64,000 bases of DNA from Hylemonella sp. (GTDB taxonomy: Bacteria; Pseudomonadota; Gammaproteobacteria; Burkholderiales; Burkholderiaceae_C), in NCBI GenBank assembly GCA_030695415.1, contig JAUYQZ010000013.1:117048-181047 (forward strand), given 5' to 3'. Position numbers and translations under genes: made by a program. Shown piece after piece: positions 53,134 through 62,589 of the stretch. Below the pieces are notes generated by a model. The model had not been told where the DNA came from. It was given only the letters and a program-made list of their open reading frames with translations, and did no database searches. The stretch's first letter is position 1. Every line of letters begins with the position of its first letter.

Positions 53134-54910
53134 CGTGATCGACTATCTCGCCAAGAGCTTCCCCGTCCGCCTGATGGCGGTGTTCACCGACGAAAGCGGC
53201 AACCCTCGGTCCGAGCCGATGAGTGACGAGCAAGGCGCACCTGTGCTTTGCCGCTCCGCGCTGGCCGCGCGCGACCGGATGATCGAGCAGCTCTGCGCCT
53301 TGCCGCCCATCGCCACAGCCCTCGATGCCATCATCGAACGCTTCGGCGTTGACCAGGTGGCGGAAGTGACCGGTCGCACACGTCGGCTCATCGTCGGCCG
53401 CGATGGTCGTCAGAAACTCCAATCCCGCTCGCCGCGCGCCAACGTCGCCGAGACCCAGGCGTTCATGGACGGTGCCAAGCGTATCCTGGTGTTCTCCGAT
53501 GCCGGGGGAACCGGGCGCAGCTACCATGCCGATCTGGCCGCAAAGAACCAGGCCCGCCGCGTCCACTTCCTGGTCGAGCCGGGCTGGCGGGCTGACGCCG
53601 CAATCCAGGGGCTTGGCCGGACCAATCGCACCAATCAGGCATCGGCCCCGCTGTTCAGGCCCGTGACGACAGATGTGCGCGGCGAGCGCCGCTTCATCTC
53701 GACGATCGCGCGGCGGCTCGACAGCCTCGGCGCTCTGACGCGCGGGCAGCGCCAGACCGGCGGACAAAACCTGTTCGATCCCGCTGACAATCTCGAAAGC
53801 ATCTACGCCAAGGAAGCGCTCCATCGCTGGTTCGGGCTGTTGTTCACCGGCAAGCTCGAAGCGGTCAGCCTCGGTCGCTTTCAGGAGCTGACGGGGCTCC
53901 GGATCGAAGGACCCGACGGGTCTATCGTCGATGACCTGCCGTCGATCCAACGCTGGCTAAACCGCATTCTTGCGCTTCCCATCGCCCTGCAGAACGCGAT
54001 CTTCGATGAGTTCATGGGACTGGTCGAAGCGCGCATTGATGCCGCCCGGCAGGCCGGTACACTCGACTTGGGCCTCGAGACCATCGCAGTCGAGGACTTC
54101 AAGGTCCTGTCCGACACGCTGCTGCGCACCGATCCGGCATCGGGCGCGACGACCCATCTCCTCGAACTGGAGATCGCCAGAGCCTTGAAGCCGCTCACAC
54201 TGAAGCGGCTCGAGGAGCTTCACGGCATCATCGGGCAGCGGCAACGGTCGGTTCGAAACACTCGCTCAGGTCGGGTTGCCTTGCTCACGCCCGCCCGCAG
54301 CATCCTTACCGATGACGGTACGCGCGTGACCCGCTTCGAATTGCTGCGGCCCTTGAAGCGCAGTCACATAACCGAGGATCAGCTCGCTGAGAGCAGCTGG
54401 GAGCCAATTTCCCTCGACGCTTTCCACGAGGCCTGGGCAACTGAGGTTGAGGAAGCGCGGACCGACCACAAGCGCGAGCGCTTGTATCTTGCGACCGGCC
54501 TCCTGCTTCCGGTCTGGGACAAGCTGCCGTCCGATTTCGTGAGGGTTAGTCGCATCTCGGCGGCAGATGGCCGCTCGCTCCTCGGCCGGGAGGTACCCGT
54601 CCACTGCGTGCCCGAACTGTGCCGAGCGCTGGGTCTGGAACGCGAGCTGACGCTGTCCTCCGATGAAATCGTGCAAACCGTTCTTGCTACTGGCCGGGCT
54701 ATGGAATTTGCGGGACGCGAGCAGCTCATCGTCAAACGCAGCCTGGTCAATGGCTCACAGCGAATTGAGCTCACCGGTTGGAGCGTAGCCCGCCTCGACT
54801 GGTACAAGGCCCAAGGCTGCTTCACCGAGATCATCCGCTACCAGACCCGGCTTTTCGTGGCGATCGAAGGCGCAGCGAGCGTGATTGCCAGACTGGCATC
54901 ATCGGCATAG
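53066..54910 (+). pseudogene. Strawberry-notch-type helicase, C-terminal part (possibly re-started from the RIT repeat)
   Basis: 614 residues. The first about 20 (MENRRKPAPPAATLDINCDC) come from the RIT inverted repeat; native sequence resumes at KEYVIDYLAKSFP. It contains the second RecA-like lobe with VFSDAGGTGRSYHADLA and the motif VI-type QGLGRTNRTNQ. A GGAG 8 bp before the ATG makes separate expression plausible, giving a helicase C-half. Whether the two halves reassemble is unknown. Confidence 0.85.
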
Positions 54911-54963
54911 TTCCTTGCCAAATGGCATTATCTTGAATATATGCTGCCATATGGAGAACTGCC

Positions 54964-55377
54964 ATGTTGGCTCTGCAACCCGTTGATACTGCCGTTACCG
55001 CCTTTCGGCCCGATCCGATCACCCAGGGCGAGGCAGCTGCCATGTTCCGGGCAGTCCTCAATCTGTTCGGCAAATGGGAGTTGACCGACGAGCAGGCTGC
55101 AACGCTGCTCGACATGCCAGTGCGCTCCTATCGCCGATGGAAGGCAGAAGGCCCGGGGCGCATCTCGCGTGATGGGCGCGCACGTCTTTCCAACCTCATG
55201 GGGATCCACAAGGCGCTTCGCATCATCTTCTCGGAGGCGACCCGCGGGTACACTTGGATCAAGGCCGCGAATGAAGCGTTTGGCGGAGCCAGTGCGCTCG
55301 AGGTGATGCTCGGAGGTGAGCTTACCGACATCATGCGGGTGCGTCGCTACCTCGACGCCGAGCGCGGCGGCTGGTGA
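54964..55377 (+). CDS. Xre/MbcA/ParS-type antitoxin
   Basis: 137 residues. A helix-turn-helix-like middle (LTDEQAATLLDMPVRSYRRW) is followed by the DUF2384 C-terminal region (AFGGASALEVMLGG), which caps the RES toxin. The stop overlaps the GTG start of the toxin by four bases. A dyad-rich AT segment precedes the ATG and is a likely autoregulated operator. Confidence 0.9.
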   Translation: MLALQPVDTAVTAFRPDPITQGEAAAMFRAVLNLFGKWELTDEQAATLLDMPVRSYRRWKAEGPGRISRDGRARLSNLMGIHKALRIIFSEATRGYTWIKAANEAFGGASALEVMLGGELTDIMRVRRYLDAERGGW

Positions 55378-56108
55378 GCGAAGCAGCAGAAATCCCCGTT
55401 TCTAAAGTTGAGTGGAAGGGCGCTGTCAGGATCATCCGCAGCGCCTTTCCGCCGATCGACCTGTTCGAGGACATCGCCGATCCAGCTGACTGGCCGCTGC
55501 TGATTTCGGCCGAGCAGAAGACAAATCCTCGCATCATGGCGACGATTGGCAATCTGGACCTCGTTCCACCAAGCCGGCGCGTCGGCGGCAATGGGGCTTC
55601 CTACCTTATGGCCCCATTCACCCACGTCAGCACTGACCGGCCAAGCCGCTTCACCGACGGGAGTTACGGCGTGCTCTATGTCGGGGACCGGTTCGAGACC
55701 GCATTGTTCGAGACCATCCACCATCATGCCCGCTTCATGGCGCGAACCAGGGAAGCACCGGGATGGACCTCGCAGTTCCGCGAAATCATCATGTCGGTCG
55801 ATGCAGACCTGCATGATCTCAGAGCTCAGGCGGGGGAGCCGGTTCCGGCGCTAGATTCCGACAACTATTCTGCTTCACAAGCACTCGCGCGGCACCTTAT
55901 GGGCGCGGGTTCGGACGGGATTGCTTACCCGAGCATCCGGCACCTCGGCGGGGAATGCGTCGCGCTATTCTACCCGGATTGCGCATCAAATCCGCTTCAG
56001 GGGCGGCACCTCGACTATCACTGGGATGGCGCGCGGGTTGATCTGGTTCGTGATGCGGGATCGGGCGCTGTCTTCCGGATTGTCGATTTGCCGCCCGATC
56101 CCGCCTGA
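55374..56108 (+). CDS. RES-domain toxin
   Basis: 244 residues from a GTG. RES-domain landmarks are PSRRVGGNGASYLM, SYGVLYVGDRFETALFETIHH and a late SIRHLGGECVALF. RES toxins degrade NAD+ or ADP-ribosylate targets. Forms a complete type II toxin-antitoxin pair with the upstream gene, presumably stabilising the element. Confidence 0.9.
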   Translation: MSEAAEIPVSKVEWKGAVRIIRSAFPPIDLFEDIADPADWPLLISAEQKTNPRIMATIGNLDLVPPSRRVGGNGASYLMAPFTHVSTDRPSRFTDGSYGVLYVGDRFETALFETIHHHARFMARTREAPGWTSQFREIIMSVDADLHDLRAQAGEPVPALDSDNYSASQALARHLMGAGSDGIAYPSIRHLGGECVALFYPDCASNPLQGRHLDYHWDGARVDLVRDAGSGAVFRIVDLPPDPA

Positions 56109-56140
56109 CCGAACGAGCTGGGTCTCGCGCCTGCGCTTGG

Positions 56141-56602
56141 CTAGGTTGCCTTCCACCAGCTGAGCATGCGTTGCCACCAACTGGCTGGCGGTCGAGGTGC
56201 GGACAGGGTCGTAGCGGGCGTCTCCTGGCTGGGCTGAGCAACATCCGAGGGATCCGCCTGCCTGAAGTAGCGAGCCTTCGCTCTTCGGTCTCGTTGTCGC
56301 TCGGCAGCGACTTGTGCTTCCGACCAGGGCGGCGCAGCGATCACCTTGCCGCGGCGGATCACATAGTGCGAACGGCACGGCAGCGTCCAGTTCCCTACCG
56401 AAGGGTGCAGACTGATCGCCTCTCCGTCGTAGGTGATGTTCCAGTCTGTTGGGGTAAGTGGCGTCACTACTTCCTCTCCGCAGCCACAGCAGCAGCTGTG
56501 CGCGACGCTGCCGTATTCCATCGATACGTAAAGAATCCCGGGGACGAGCGGCTCAGGAAAGCTCTCCACGAAGCGATGTTCGAGTTCGGTATACCGGATC
56601 AT
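56141..56602 (-). CDS. DUF6527-family cysteine-rich protein of the ubiquitin-like operon
   Basis: 153 residues. Cysteines at 37, 38, 39 and 41 (HSCCCGCGEEV) with another at 76 (WTLPCRSHYVI) suggest zinc binding. The middle holds PTDWNITYDGEAISLHPSVG. The C-terminus is tryptophan-rich (ASWWQRMLSWWKAT). It overlaps the E1-like gene by four bases and is last in the operon. No E2 or JAB motif is recognisable; whether it is a ligase-like or structural partner of the ubiquitin-like protein is unknown. Confidence 0.75.
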   Translation of the reverse strand: MIRYTELEHRFVESFPEPLVPGILYVSMEYGSVAHSCCCGCGEEVVTPLTPTDWNITYDGEAISLHPSVGNWTLPCRSHYVIRRGKVIAAPPWSEAQVAAERQRDRRAKARYFRQADPSDVAQPSQETPATTLSAPRPPASWWQRMLSWWKAT

Positions 56603-57783
56603 GACTGGTCCTCGTTGAGCAGCATGTTGCCGTCGAGTGTGTAGGTCGAATGATGTTCGCGCTCGAGGTCGCAGTAGAATCCGCACAGCTTCTTCCACTT
56701 GATTACCGCCAGGACAGCGTTGAGCGCATTGAGGTCGGCTACCTGGATATTCGAGGCGTAGATATCCCCGGCCCCGCCGCCGGCCAAGGGAATGCGATTG
56801 TGCTGGCTGGCCTTGGTCCTGCTCTCCAGAGTGCTGGTCGTAACCCTCAAGATGCCACTAAGGCCTTGTTCGCCGAGTTCTAGACCCATGCCTATATCGA
56901 CAAAGCCGACTCCGCGTGCGTGAAGCCATTCTACGAGGGCGGCTTTCGCTTCACCTGCGTCAAGGCTTAGGAACGCGAAGTGGATGCCTTCGAGCAGATC
57001 AATGGTCTCGGCTGTAATCGCCTTCGGCACCGCAGTTATGCCGCGATGCATGCGCGAGTAGATCGCCGCAAAATAGTCGACTTTCAGCGGTGCGTCGCGC
57101 AGGTCGTCAAGGCTCGGCGCCCCAGGGGCACGAAAGGCATTGTGCTGAAGGAACTCGTCAGGATCGAAGATGCGGATTTCCGCTACCGGCGTTTTAGCCA
57201 GCATGTCGAGAATATAGCTTCCCGACCCGCCGAGGCCGATGATCGCGATGCGGTGCCCCGCGAGCTTGGCGGTGAGCGCGCCGATCCCGACCCTGTCCGA
57301 CGCCGTCTCGACGTAGTGAAAAACGCTCTCAGCGTCCTCCTCATCGTCGATCACGCGGTGGGGGCGCGGCGAGAGCGTGGTGTCGATTACCGCGGCAGGT
57401 CCCGAGATGATCGAAGCATAGGTCGACATCTTGTGGTGGTAGTCACGATACCCTCCTTCAGGCTTGCTGGAGAAGGCGTGCTCCGCTGTGAGCCCATTGC
57501 CAAGCTCGAAGTGCGCGGTCTGGTGGGCGATCGCCGCGATCGGCTTTCCATCGGCGAAGCAAGGGTAGTCTCCGTCGAAATGCATGACGTGAGTGTCGGG
57601 CGGCCGGGTCTGGTCGCCGGCCAAGGCTAGACTCGAGATAAGTGTGCCCTTGCGAACCTTGCGGTGGGCATCGACGTAGGGGACCTCGCGCATGACGAGG
57701 AACCCTCCGACGATCTGGACGAAATACCCTTCCTCGCGCAGCCTAGCGAGATCGGCGTTACGACTGAACAGTGCGCGTGACAT
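56599..57783 (-). CDS. E1-like ThiF-family adenylating enzyme with N-terminal DUF6791
   Basis: 394 residues. Residues about 1-150 form a DUF6791-like domain (FVQIVGGFLVMREVPYVDAH). The ThiF/E1 fold follows, with nucleotide-binding GLGGSGS at 183-189 and FDPDEFLQHNAFR. It should adenylate the C-terminus of a ubiquitin-like protein. Cysteines are few (residue 75 and the C-terminal KKLCGFYCDLE); the thioester cysteine is not certain and no CxxC zinc pairs are seen. The gene overlaps the multi-ubiquitin gene by 26 bp. Confidence 0.88.
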   Translation of the reverse strand: MSRALFSRNADLARLREEGYFVQIVGGFLVMREVPYVDAHRKVRKGTLISSLALAGDQTRPPDTHVMHFDGDYPCFADGKPIAAIAHQTAHFELGNGLTAEHAFSSKPEGGYRDYHHKMSTYASIISGPAAVIDTTLSPRPHRVIDDEEDAESVFHYVETASDRVGIGALTAKLAGHRIAIIGLGGSGSYILDMLAKTPVAEIRIFDPDEFLQHNAFRAPGAPSLDDLRDAPLKVDYFAAIYSRMHRGITAVPKAITAETIDLLEGIHFAFLSLDAGEAKAALVEWLHARGVGFVDIGMGLELGEQGLSGILRVTTSTLESRTKASQHNRIPLAGGGAGDIYASNIQVADLNALNAVLAVIKWKKLCGFYCDLEREHHSTYTLDGNMLLNEDQS

Positions 57784-58510
57784 TGAAGATCGTCCCCTGC
57801 TTGATGGTTACCGAACCGTGCGCGCTCAGCTCGCCGGCGTGCGGCTTCGAGGCCGCCTTGCGGTAGGTCATGGAGAACACGACGTTGGCTTCGTGCGGAC
57901 CCGGGAAGGCCAGCTCGACGATCTGCTCGAAGGTCACGGTCGGACCGCGAACCACGCGCGGACGCGTGTTAACGATGATTTCGATTTCTACCGACGGTCT
58001 CGGGGCGTTGTAGAAGCGTTCGATGCCTGGAGCGCTCAAGTCGACCAACATGGCCGGTTCGATGAGAACGTCGGTTCCGCCACGCACCTCGAGGAACACC
58101 GCCTCTTCGGGCCCGGGCTCAGCGATCTGATTGAGAATGCGGCCGCTGATTGCGGGCTTGCCCCAGCGCTGCTGGTCATCGTTGACCTCGAACTTGAATT
58201 CGCGGTCGGTGAGGAAGGCGACGAAGCGCTCGGCGCCAGCGGTGCTGAGGTCGAAAGGTTCATCGAGGCGCACGTCCTCGAAGTCGCCGGTCGGGAGGAT
58301 CGCGAACAGGCTGTAACCTCGGTCGGGTTCAAGCCCCGCCGCTTCGAGCACCTGGCGGCCCAGCGGGATCGGATCGGCAACGGTGAGTGCGCGAAAGTCG
58401 AGGTTCTCGAGGGCGAACTGGAAGCGATAGGCCCGTGCCGGCCGCAGGCTCCGGCCTTCGCGGAGGGCATCGCCAACATCATCAAATTCGGGAAGTTCAG
58501 GGGTAGCCAT
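57758..58510 (-). CDS. Multi-ubiquitin domain protein (three ubiquitin-like repeats)
   Basis: 250 residues from the ATG at 58510 (AAGGA upstream). Three beta-grasp repeats can be drawn: about 25-100, 103-170 and 173-250, each with an early FQF/FEV/IEI strand and a central helix. The last ends GTIFNVTRTVQS with no terminal GG. Such multi-Ub proteins occur with E1-like enzymes in bacteria. It is likely the substrate of the next gene in the operon. Confidence 0.85.
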   Translation of the reverse strand: MATPELPEFDDVGDALREGRSLRPARAYRFQFALENLDFRALTVADPIPLGRQVLEAAGLEPDRGYSLFAILPTGDFEDVRLDEPFDLSTAGAERFVAFLTDREFKFEVNDDQQRWGKPAISGRILNQIAEPGPEEAVFLEVRGGTDVLIEPAMLVDLSAPGIERFYNAPRPSVEIEIIVNTRPRVVRGPTVTFEQIVELAFPGPHEANVVFSMTYRKAASKPHAGELSAHGSVTIKQGTIFNVTRTVQS

Positions 58511-58590
58511 TTTGATTTGTCCTTCGGTTTGCCGGAACAGCCCGGCTACGAAGGGACAATCGGAACAGCGGCAGCTGACCGGAAAGGCGC

Positions 58591-61500
58591 TTAGAAGTTT
58601 TTTTGCAGGGGGCCTGTCGGGACGGGCCCGCACACAAAGAACGCCGGACAGCCGGGGCAGACCCGCTGGTTGGGGTTGGTTGGAAATCTGCCAGCGCGAA
58701 CATCCGCAAGTACGGTAGCGAGGAGTTCGCGGCGCCGACTGATAACGAGCTGCGAGAGCTCGAGCGGAGTAACGGTATCACTGGTCAGATGGACAACTTC
58801 GGCGCTCGCCCCCGTCGCGTTCTCCGCGATTGCAAGTAGCGTAGCAGCCACGCTGAGATCTTCGGTGTCTGCCTTTCGGAACACGCCGGTGCGGATACGC
58901 CGGTGGATACGACGACCTCGCGCATCGACGAGCACATCGTCGGCGCTAACGATTATTTGGTCGCTTCCTATCCCGAGCGGCAATTCAGTCGGCATCTGGA
59001 ATTGATGGGCATCGCGCGATCGCCGGAACCGCATCACAAGCTTGACTGCCGTAGCCCGCAGTTCGACGAAACTTCCCGGTATGTCGAGACCGTGATCGTC
59101 GCAGGCTTGTTCGACTGTAGCCCGGAGAATTGCATCGTCGGAGATGTCGAGCCCGCTGCGCACGACTGCGCGCACGACAGTCCGGGCGGCTTCGTGCATG
59201 CGCATGTAATCGCTCTCGGTTCGGCGGCCGCCGATGCCGAGCACATGAGTGTAGAAGAAGCGCCGTTTACACTTTTCCTTGTCCAGCATTGCGACCTGAG
59301 AATCTCGTAAGCGAATAGGGCCGTCGATCAATAGTTCGATCGGCTCGGCTTCGAGCGCAGGTGGCAGCGCTTGGACGAGAGCGGGCACTCTTTCGATAAC
59401 GGCAGGACCAAGTCGCGGCAGGAAGGTCGAAAGCGGGCGCTGCTTGCCATCTGTCTTCTCCGTGGCGGCATAAAGTATGAGACGATCGCGCGCGCGTGAC
59501 GTGGCGACGTAAAACAAGCATTCGCGCTCTTCTGCGTCGCCGGCGCAAAGCGCAGCTTTGACGTCGCCGGTTATGCTGGCGATTACGCCTTCGGGGGGAA
59601 GGCAGGCAGGTGCCTTCGGATAACTCGGGAGTGTGTCTTGGTTGAGGCCCGGTAGATGTACGCCTCGAAACTCAAGGCCTTTCGCACCGTGGATCGTCAT
59701 GAGGCGGACGGCGTCGAGTCCCTGCGCCGCTACAGGTAGTTGACGTAGGTCGCGATCGTCCCCGATAGCTACCAGCCGCCTGATACGTTCAAGTAGGCGC
59801 GGAACGGTGCGACCCTCCACGGGTGGCTGCGCGCGTAGGAAGTTCATGAACTGCCAAATCGCGATGCCTTGGCTACGTTCGGCGATGGAATCGGCTTCGG
59901 CTATTCGGGCTGCTATGCGGGTGCGGTCGAGCAGGACAGCCGCCAGAGTTCGCAACGGTGGAGAGTCGGCGTCGAATCCATCGAGAGCTGCTGCGAGCCT
60001 ATCGAGCGCGGTCATTGCTTCCGCCGACACCGCTAGGCGGCGGCGCTCGGTCAGCCATTCCAAGGGTTCGGCCTCTTTGGACCGCAACGTTTCGAGGACG
60101 CAGGCGACATCGCCGAGCGGCATGGCAAAATCGGGCATGCAGCCGGTTCGGACGAGCCCCATCGCGCGACCATCAGCTAGCAAAGATAGCAGCGACAAAA
60201 GGTCCTTGATCTCGCTTCGCTCGAACAGGCTGCCCAGAAAGAGAACGGGCACGTCCATCCGTTCGAGGTCGCGGGCGATTTCGCCAAGGCGCTCATTCCC
60301 GGTACACAGCACGGCTTGGTCTCGATAGGCAATGCCGGCTGTCCGAAGCTCTTCGATGCAGTCGGCGATTGCTACCGACTGCTCTTCCTTGGCCGGGCGG
60401 AGCCTAAGTTCGATAGGGTGACCGCTGGCGCCGCGATGGGCATCCAGCTCCGCATTCGTCCTACTCGCGGCCATCTTGGCGGCGAAAGTGGAATAGGCGG
60501 TCACGATTTCGTCACTCGACCGGTAATTGATCTCCAACCGGCCTGATGCCGCGCCGGGAAAATCCTCGGACGTGAACTTAGAGGTGCTGATCGGGGAGGC
60601 ACCGCGAAAACGATAGATCGACTGCCTTGCGTCTCCCACCACCCAGAGATTCTCGCCGGTCGGGCGCAGCGCCTTCAACAAGCGCACACTGGCTCGGTTG
60701 ACGTCTTGGTATTCGTCAACAAGCACGTGATCGTAGGTCTGGCCAAGCTGGGCGGCGATCTCAGGGCGCGTCTCGAGAAGTTCGACGGGGAGTGAAACAA
60801 GGTCGCCCAAATCGATCATATGCCGCTGGCGTTTGAGCGTTTCGTAGAAAGCGTAAACGCGCGCGACTTCTGCCGCTTTCAGGGCTTCTGTATGACGCGG
60901 CTCGACGCCTTCGGCAGCAATGCGCATATTCTCGGCGTGGCGGGCATATTCGCCGGCGTCGACGACCTCGTCCTTTGCTCTCGAGATGGCCGCTAAAATG
61001 TCCCCTATAAGACGCGTCGGATTATAGAGATCCTGGTAGTAATCGAGCGCGAGCTTGGGAAACTCTGCCTCGAGGAGCTCGACTGCTTCTACCCGGTCCA
61101 TCAGGCGCGGATCGTCGGGAAGGCCGAATTCAGCATGAAAGCGCCGCACAAGATCAAGTCCGAAGGCGTGGAAGGTACCAATCCACATGGCTGCTGCCGT
61201 GTCCGGTCGCTTCGCCGCGATGCGCTCGGCCATCTCGCCAGCGGCTTTGTTGGAATAGGTTAAGACGAGCAGCCGCCTCGGATCTACACCCTCGTCCAGT
61301 AGTTGCACCACCCGAGCAGTGAGTGTCTGGGTCTTGCCGGTCCCAGGCCCTGCTTCGAGGAGATAGGCTCGCCCGCGGTGTCCTGCCGCTTCTGCCTGAG
61401 CAGCGTTCAATGGATACTCTTCGCGAAAGCTGCTGTCGGGTTCGATGACAGGTAGCAGCAGACCGTCGAGCAATTGCTGCATGACAGCATCCAGCGAAGC

Positions 61501-61995
61501 ATTCATGCGTCCTGCGATCTCGTGTGCAGTCAAACTGTCAACCAGATGAAGGCGGCATAGGACCTCGCGCGGCAGGAGAAGTTCACGGGCGAACAGGTCC
61601 ATTTGAACCTCGCGCCGCTGTCTTCGGCCATAGTCGACGACCCGATCAATTCCGGTCGGTGAGGGCTCGGAGGGACGCGCCATGTCTGCGTGCAGCACCG
61701 TGGGTGATGCGGTTGCATCACCTAACACATGGTGGCCGATTTCATGCGCAACAAGGAATGCTTGTTCGAATCGGGAGCCCACGTTTTCGTGGATTATGAG
61801 ATCGTCGGCTGGCACCAGCGTCGCGCGGCCGTTGTCCAGACTGGCCGCGCCGGGGTTTGTTGTCTCGACGTCAAGGCCGCGTGTCTTCGCGATGGCGACA
61901 ACAAATGTGTAAGGATCGGTCGGATCGAGCCCGTGCATAACGGCATCCGCATGCATCTCGGCCGCCCTGCGGCGCCCCAGCTCGATCGCATCCAT
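58591..61995 (-). CDS. ImmA/IrrE peptidase - UvrD-type helicase - [4Fe-4S] C-terminal fusion
   Basis: 1134 residues. An ImmA/IrrE metallopeptidase domain (1-180) has HEIGHH at 84-89 and FARELLLP. A UvrD/PcrA superfamily 1 helicase follows, with Walker A AGPGTGKT at 215-222, VDEYQDVN and DARQSIYRFRG. The C-terminus has CKRRFFYTHV and CPGCPAFFVC (C-x2-C-x5-C), an AddB/Cas4-like iron-sulfur cluster; a clear nuclease D-x-K is not seen (RRIRTG occupies that place). The stop is 80 bp before the multi-Ub ATG and the start abuts the upstream gene. Confidence 0.9.
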   Translation of the reverse strand: MDAIELGRRRAAEMHADAVMHGLDPTDPYTFVVAIAKTRGLDVETTNPGAASLDNGRATLVPADDLIIHENVGSRFEQAFLVAHEIGHHVLGDATASPTVLHADMARPSEPSPTGIDRVVDYGRRQRREVQMDLFARELLLPREVLCRLHLVDSLTAHEIAGRMNASLDAVMQQLLDGLLLPVIEPDSSFREEYPLNAAQAEAAGHRGRAYLLEAGPGTGKTQTLTARVVQLLDEGVDPRRLLVLTYSNKAAGEMAERIAAKRPDTAAAMWIGTFHAFGLDLVRRFHAEFGLPDDPRLMDRVEAVELLEAEFPKLALDYYQDLYNPTRLIGDILAAISRAKDEVVDAGEYARHAENMRIAAEGVEPRHTEALKAAEVARVYAFYETLKRQRHMIDLGDLVSLPVELLETRPEIAAQLGQTYDHVLVDEYQDVNRASVRLLKALRPTGENLWVVGDARQSIYRFRGASPISTSKFTSEDFPGAASGRLEINYRSSDEIVTAYSTFAAKMAASRTNAELDAHRGASGHPIELRLRPAKEEQSVAIADCIEELRTAGIAYRDQAVLCTGNERLGEIARDLERMDVPVLFLGSLFERSEIKDLLSLLSLLADGRAMGLVRTGCMPDFAMPLGDVACVLETLRSKEAEPLEWLTERRRLAVSAEAMTALDRLAAALDGFDADSPPLRTLAAVLLDRTRIAARIAEADSIAERSQGIAIWQFMNFLRAQPPVEGRTVPRLLERIRRLVAIGDDRDLRQLPVAAQGLDAVRLMTIHGAKGLEFRGVHLPGLNQDTLPSYPKAPACLPPEGVIASITGDVKAALCAGDAEERECLFYVATSRARDRLILYAATEKTDGKQRPLSTFLPRLGPAVIERVPALVQALPPALEAEPIELLIDGPIRLRDSQVAMLDKEKCKRRFFYTHVLGIGGRRTESDYMRMHEAARTVVRAVVRSGLDISDDAILRATVEQACDDHGLDIPGSFVELRATAVKLVMRFRRSRDAHQFQMPTELPLGIGSDQIIVSADDVLVDARGRRIHRRIRTGVFRKADTEDLSVAATLLAIAENATGASAEVVHLTSDTVTPLELSQLVISRRRELLATVLADVRAGRFPTNPNQRVCPGCPAFFVCGPVPTGPLQKNF

Positions 61996-62589
61996 CTATT
62001 CGCCGCTACCTGCCAGAAGCTTCGACCGATCAGCCTCGGAAACCCCGGCATCGATCAGGATTTGCTCAAAGGTCATTTGCTCCGCGGAGCCGGGCGGGCG
62101 GCCCGACTTATAGCTTCTGCCGGTGGTCATGGGTATTGGCGGCTGGCGCATGGCTGCGATCACATGCGCGGGAGGCAAGTCGAGAGCGTCCGAGAGGTTG
62201 CCAAGGATGGTATCGGGAAGGCTCGATGCCAGGACGCGGTGCTCTCGCAGGCACGTGATGACCTGCCTCGGCACGCCGAGTTTGCGAGCGAGGTCCTTGC
62301 CGATGTCTCCAGTGAGGCGGGCCAACGGGTCTTCGCCGGCGGGTTCGCTTGGAGTAGCCGCCTTGTGCGTGATCCATGCGGCATCGATGCGCGATTCATC
62401 GGTAGCCGACAGAGGACTCTCGTCTTCGTGCTCTGGTGCCGCAAGCAACTGCGAAAAATCGATGAGCTGGATGGCATACTGCGGATAATCCTCGACGTAT
62501 TGTCGAAGCACGTCGCCATCATGGACGCCTTCTGATTGAAACAAATCGAGCACAGCGTCGAGAGTGAGGGGCAGCGGGTTGGCGGTCAT
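61996..62589 (-). CDS. Small acidic protein, possible regulator or ImmA substrate
   Basis: 197 residues. A helical N-terminus (TLDAVLDLFQSEGVHDGDVL) precedes an acidic linker, a helix-turn-helix-like middle (LARKLGVPRQVITCLREHRV) and MTFEQILIDAGVSEADR at the end. Its stop abuts the ImmA-UvrD start and its ATG overlaps the sigma-like stop by four bases. ImmA/IrrE enzymes usually cleave a neighbouring repressor or anti-sigma factor, making this the natural candidate (inference). Confidence 0.6.
   Translation of the reverse strand: MTANPLPLTLDAVLDLFQSEGVHDGDVLRQYVEDYPQYAIQLIDFSQLLAAPEHEDESPLSATDESRIDAAWITHKAATPSEPAGEDPLARLTGDIGKDLARKLGVPRQVITCLREHRVLASSLPDTILGNLSDALDLPPAHVIAAMRQPPIPMTTGRSYKSGRPPGSAEQMTFEQILIDAGVSEADRSKLLAGSGE

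Noticed and set aside
49400..53140. Target-site duplication of the RIT element
   Set aside because: The bases outside the two terminal repeats do not match, and the left side carries an extra palindrome. Only GAA is shared near the junctions, too short to claim.
58060..58100. VFLEVRGG in the multi-ubiquitin protein, resembling the ubiquitin C-terminal tail
   Set aside because: It lies at residues 138-145 in the middle of the second repeat, between two strands, not at a repeat end. A chance resemblance is more likely than a processing site.
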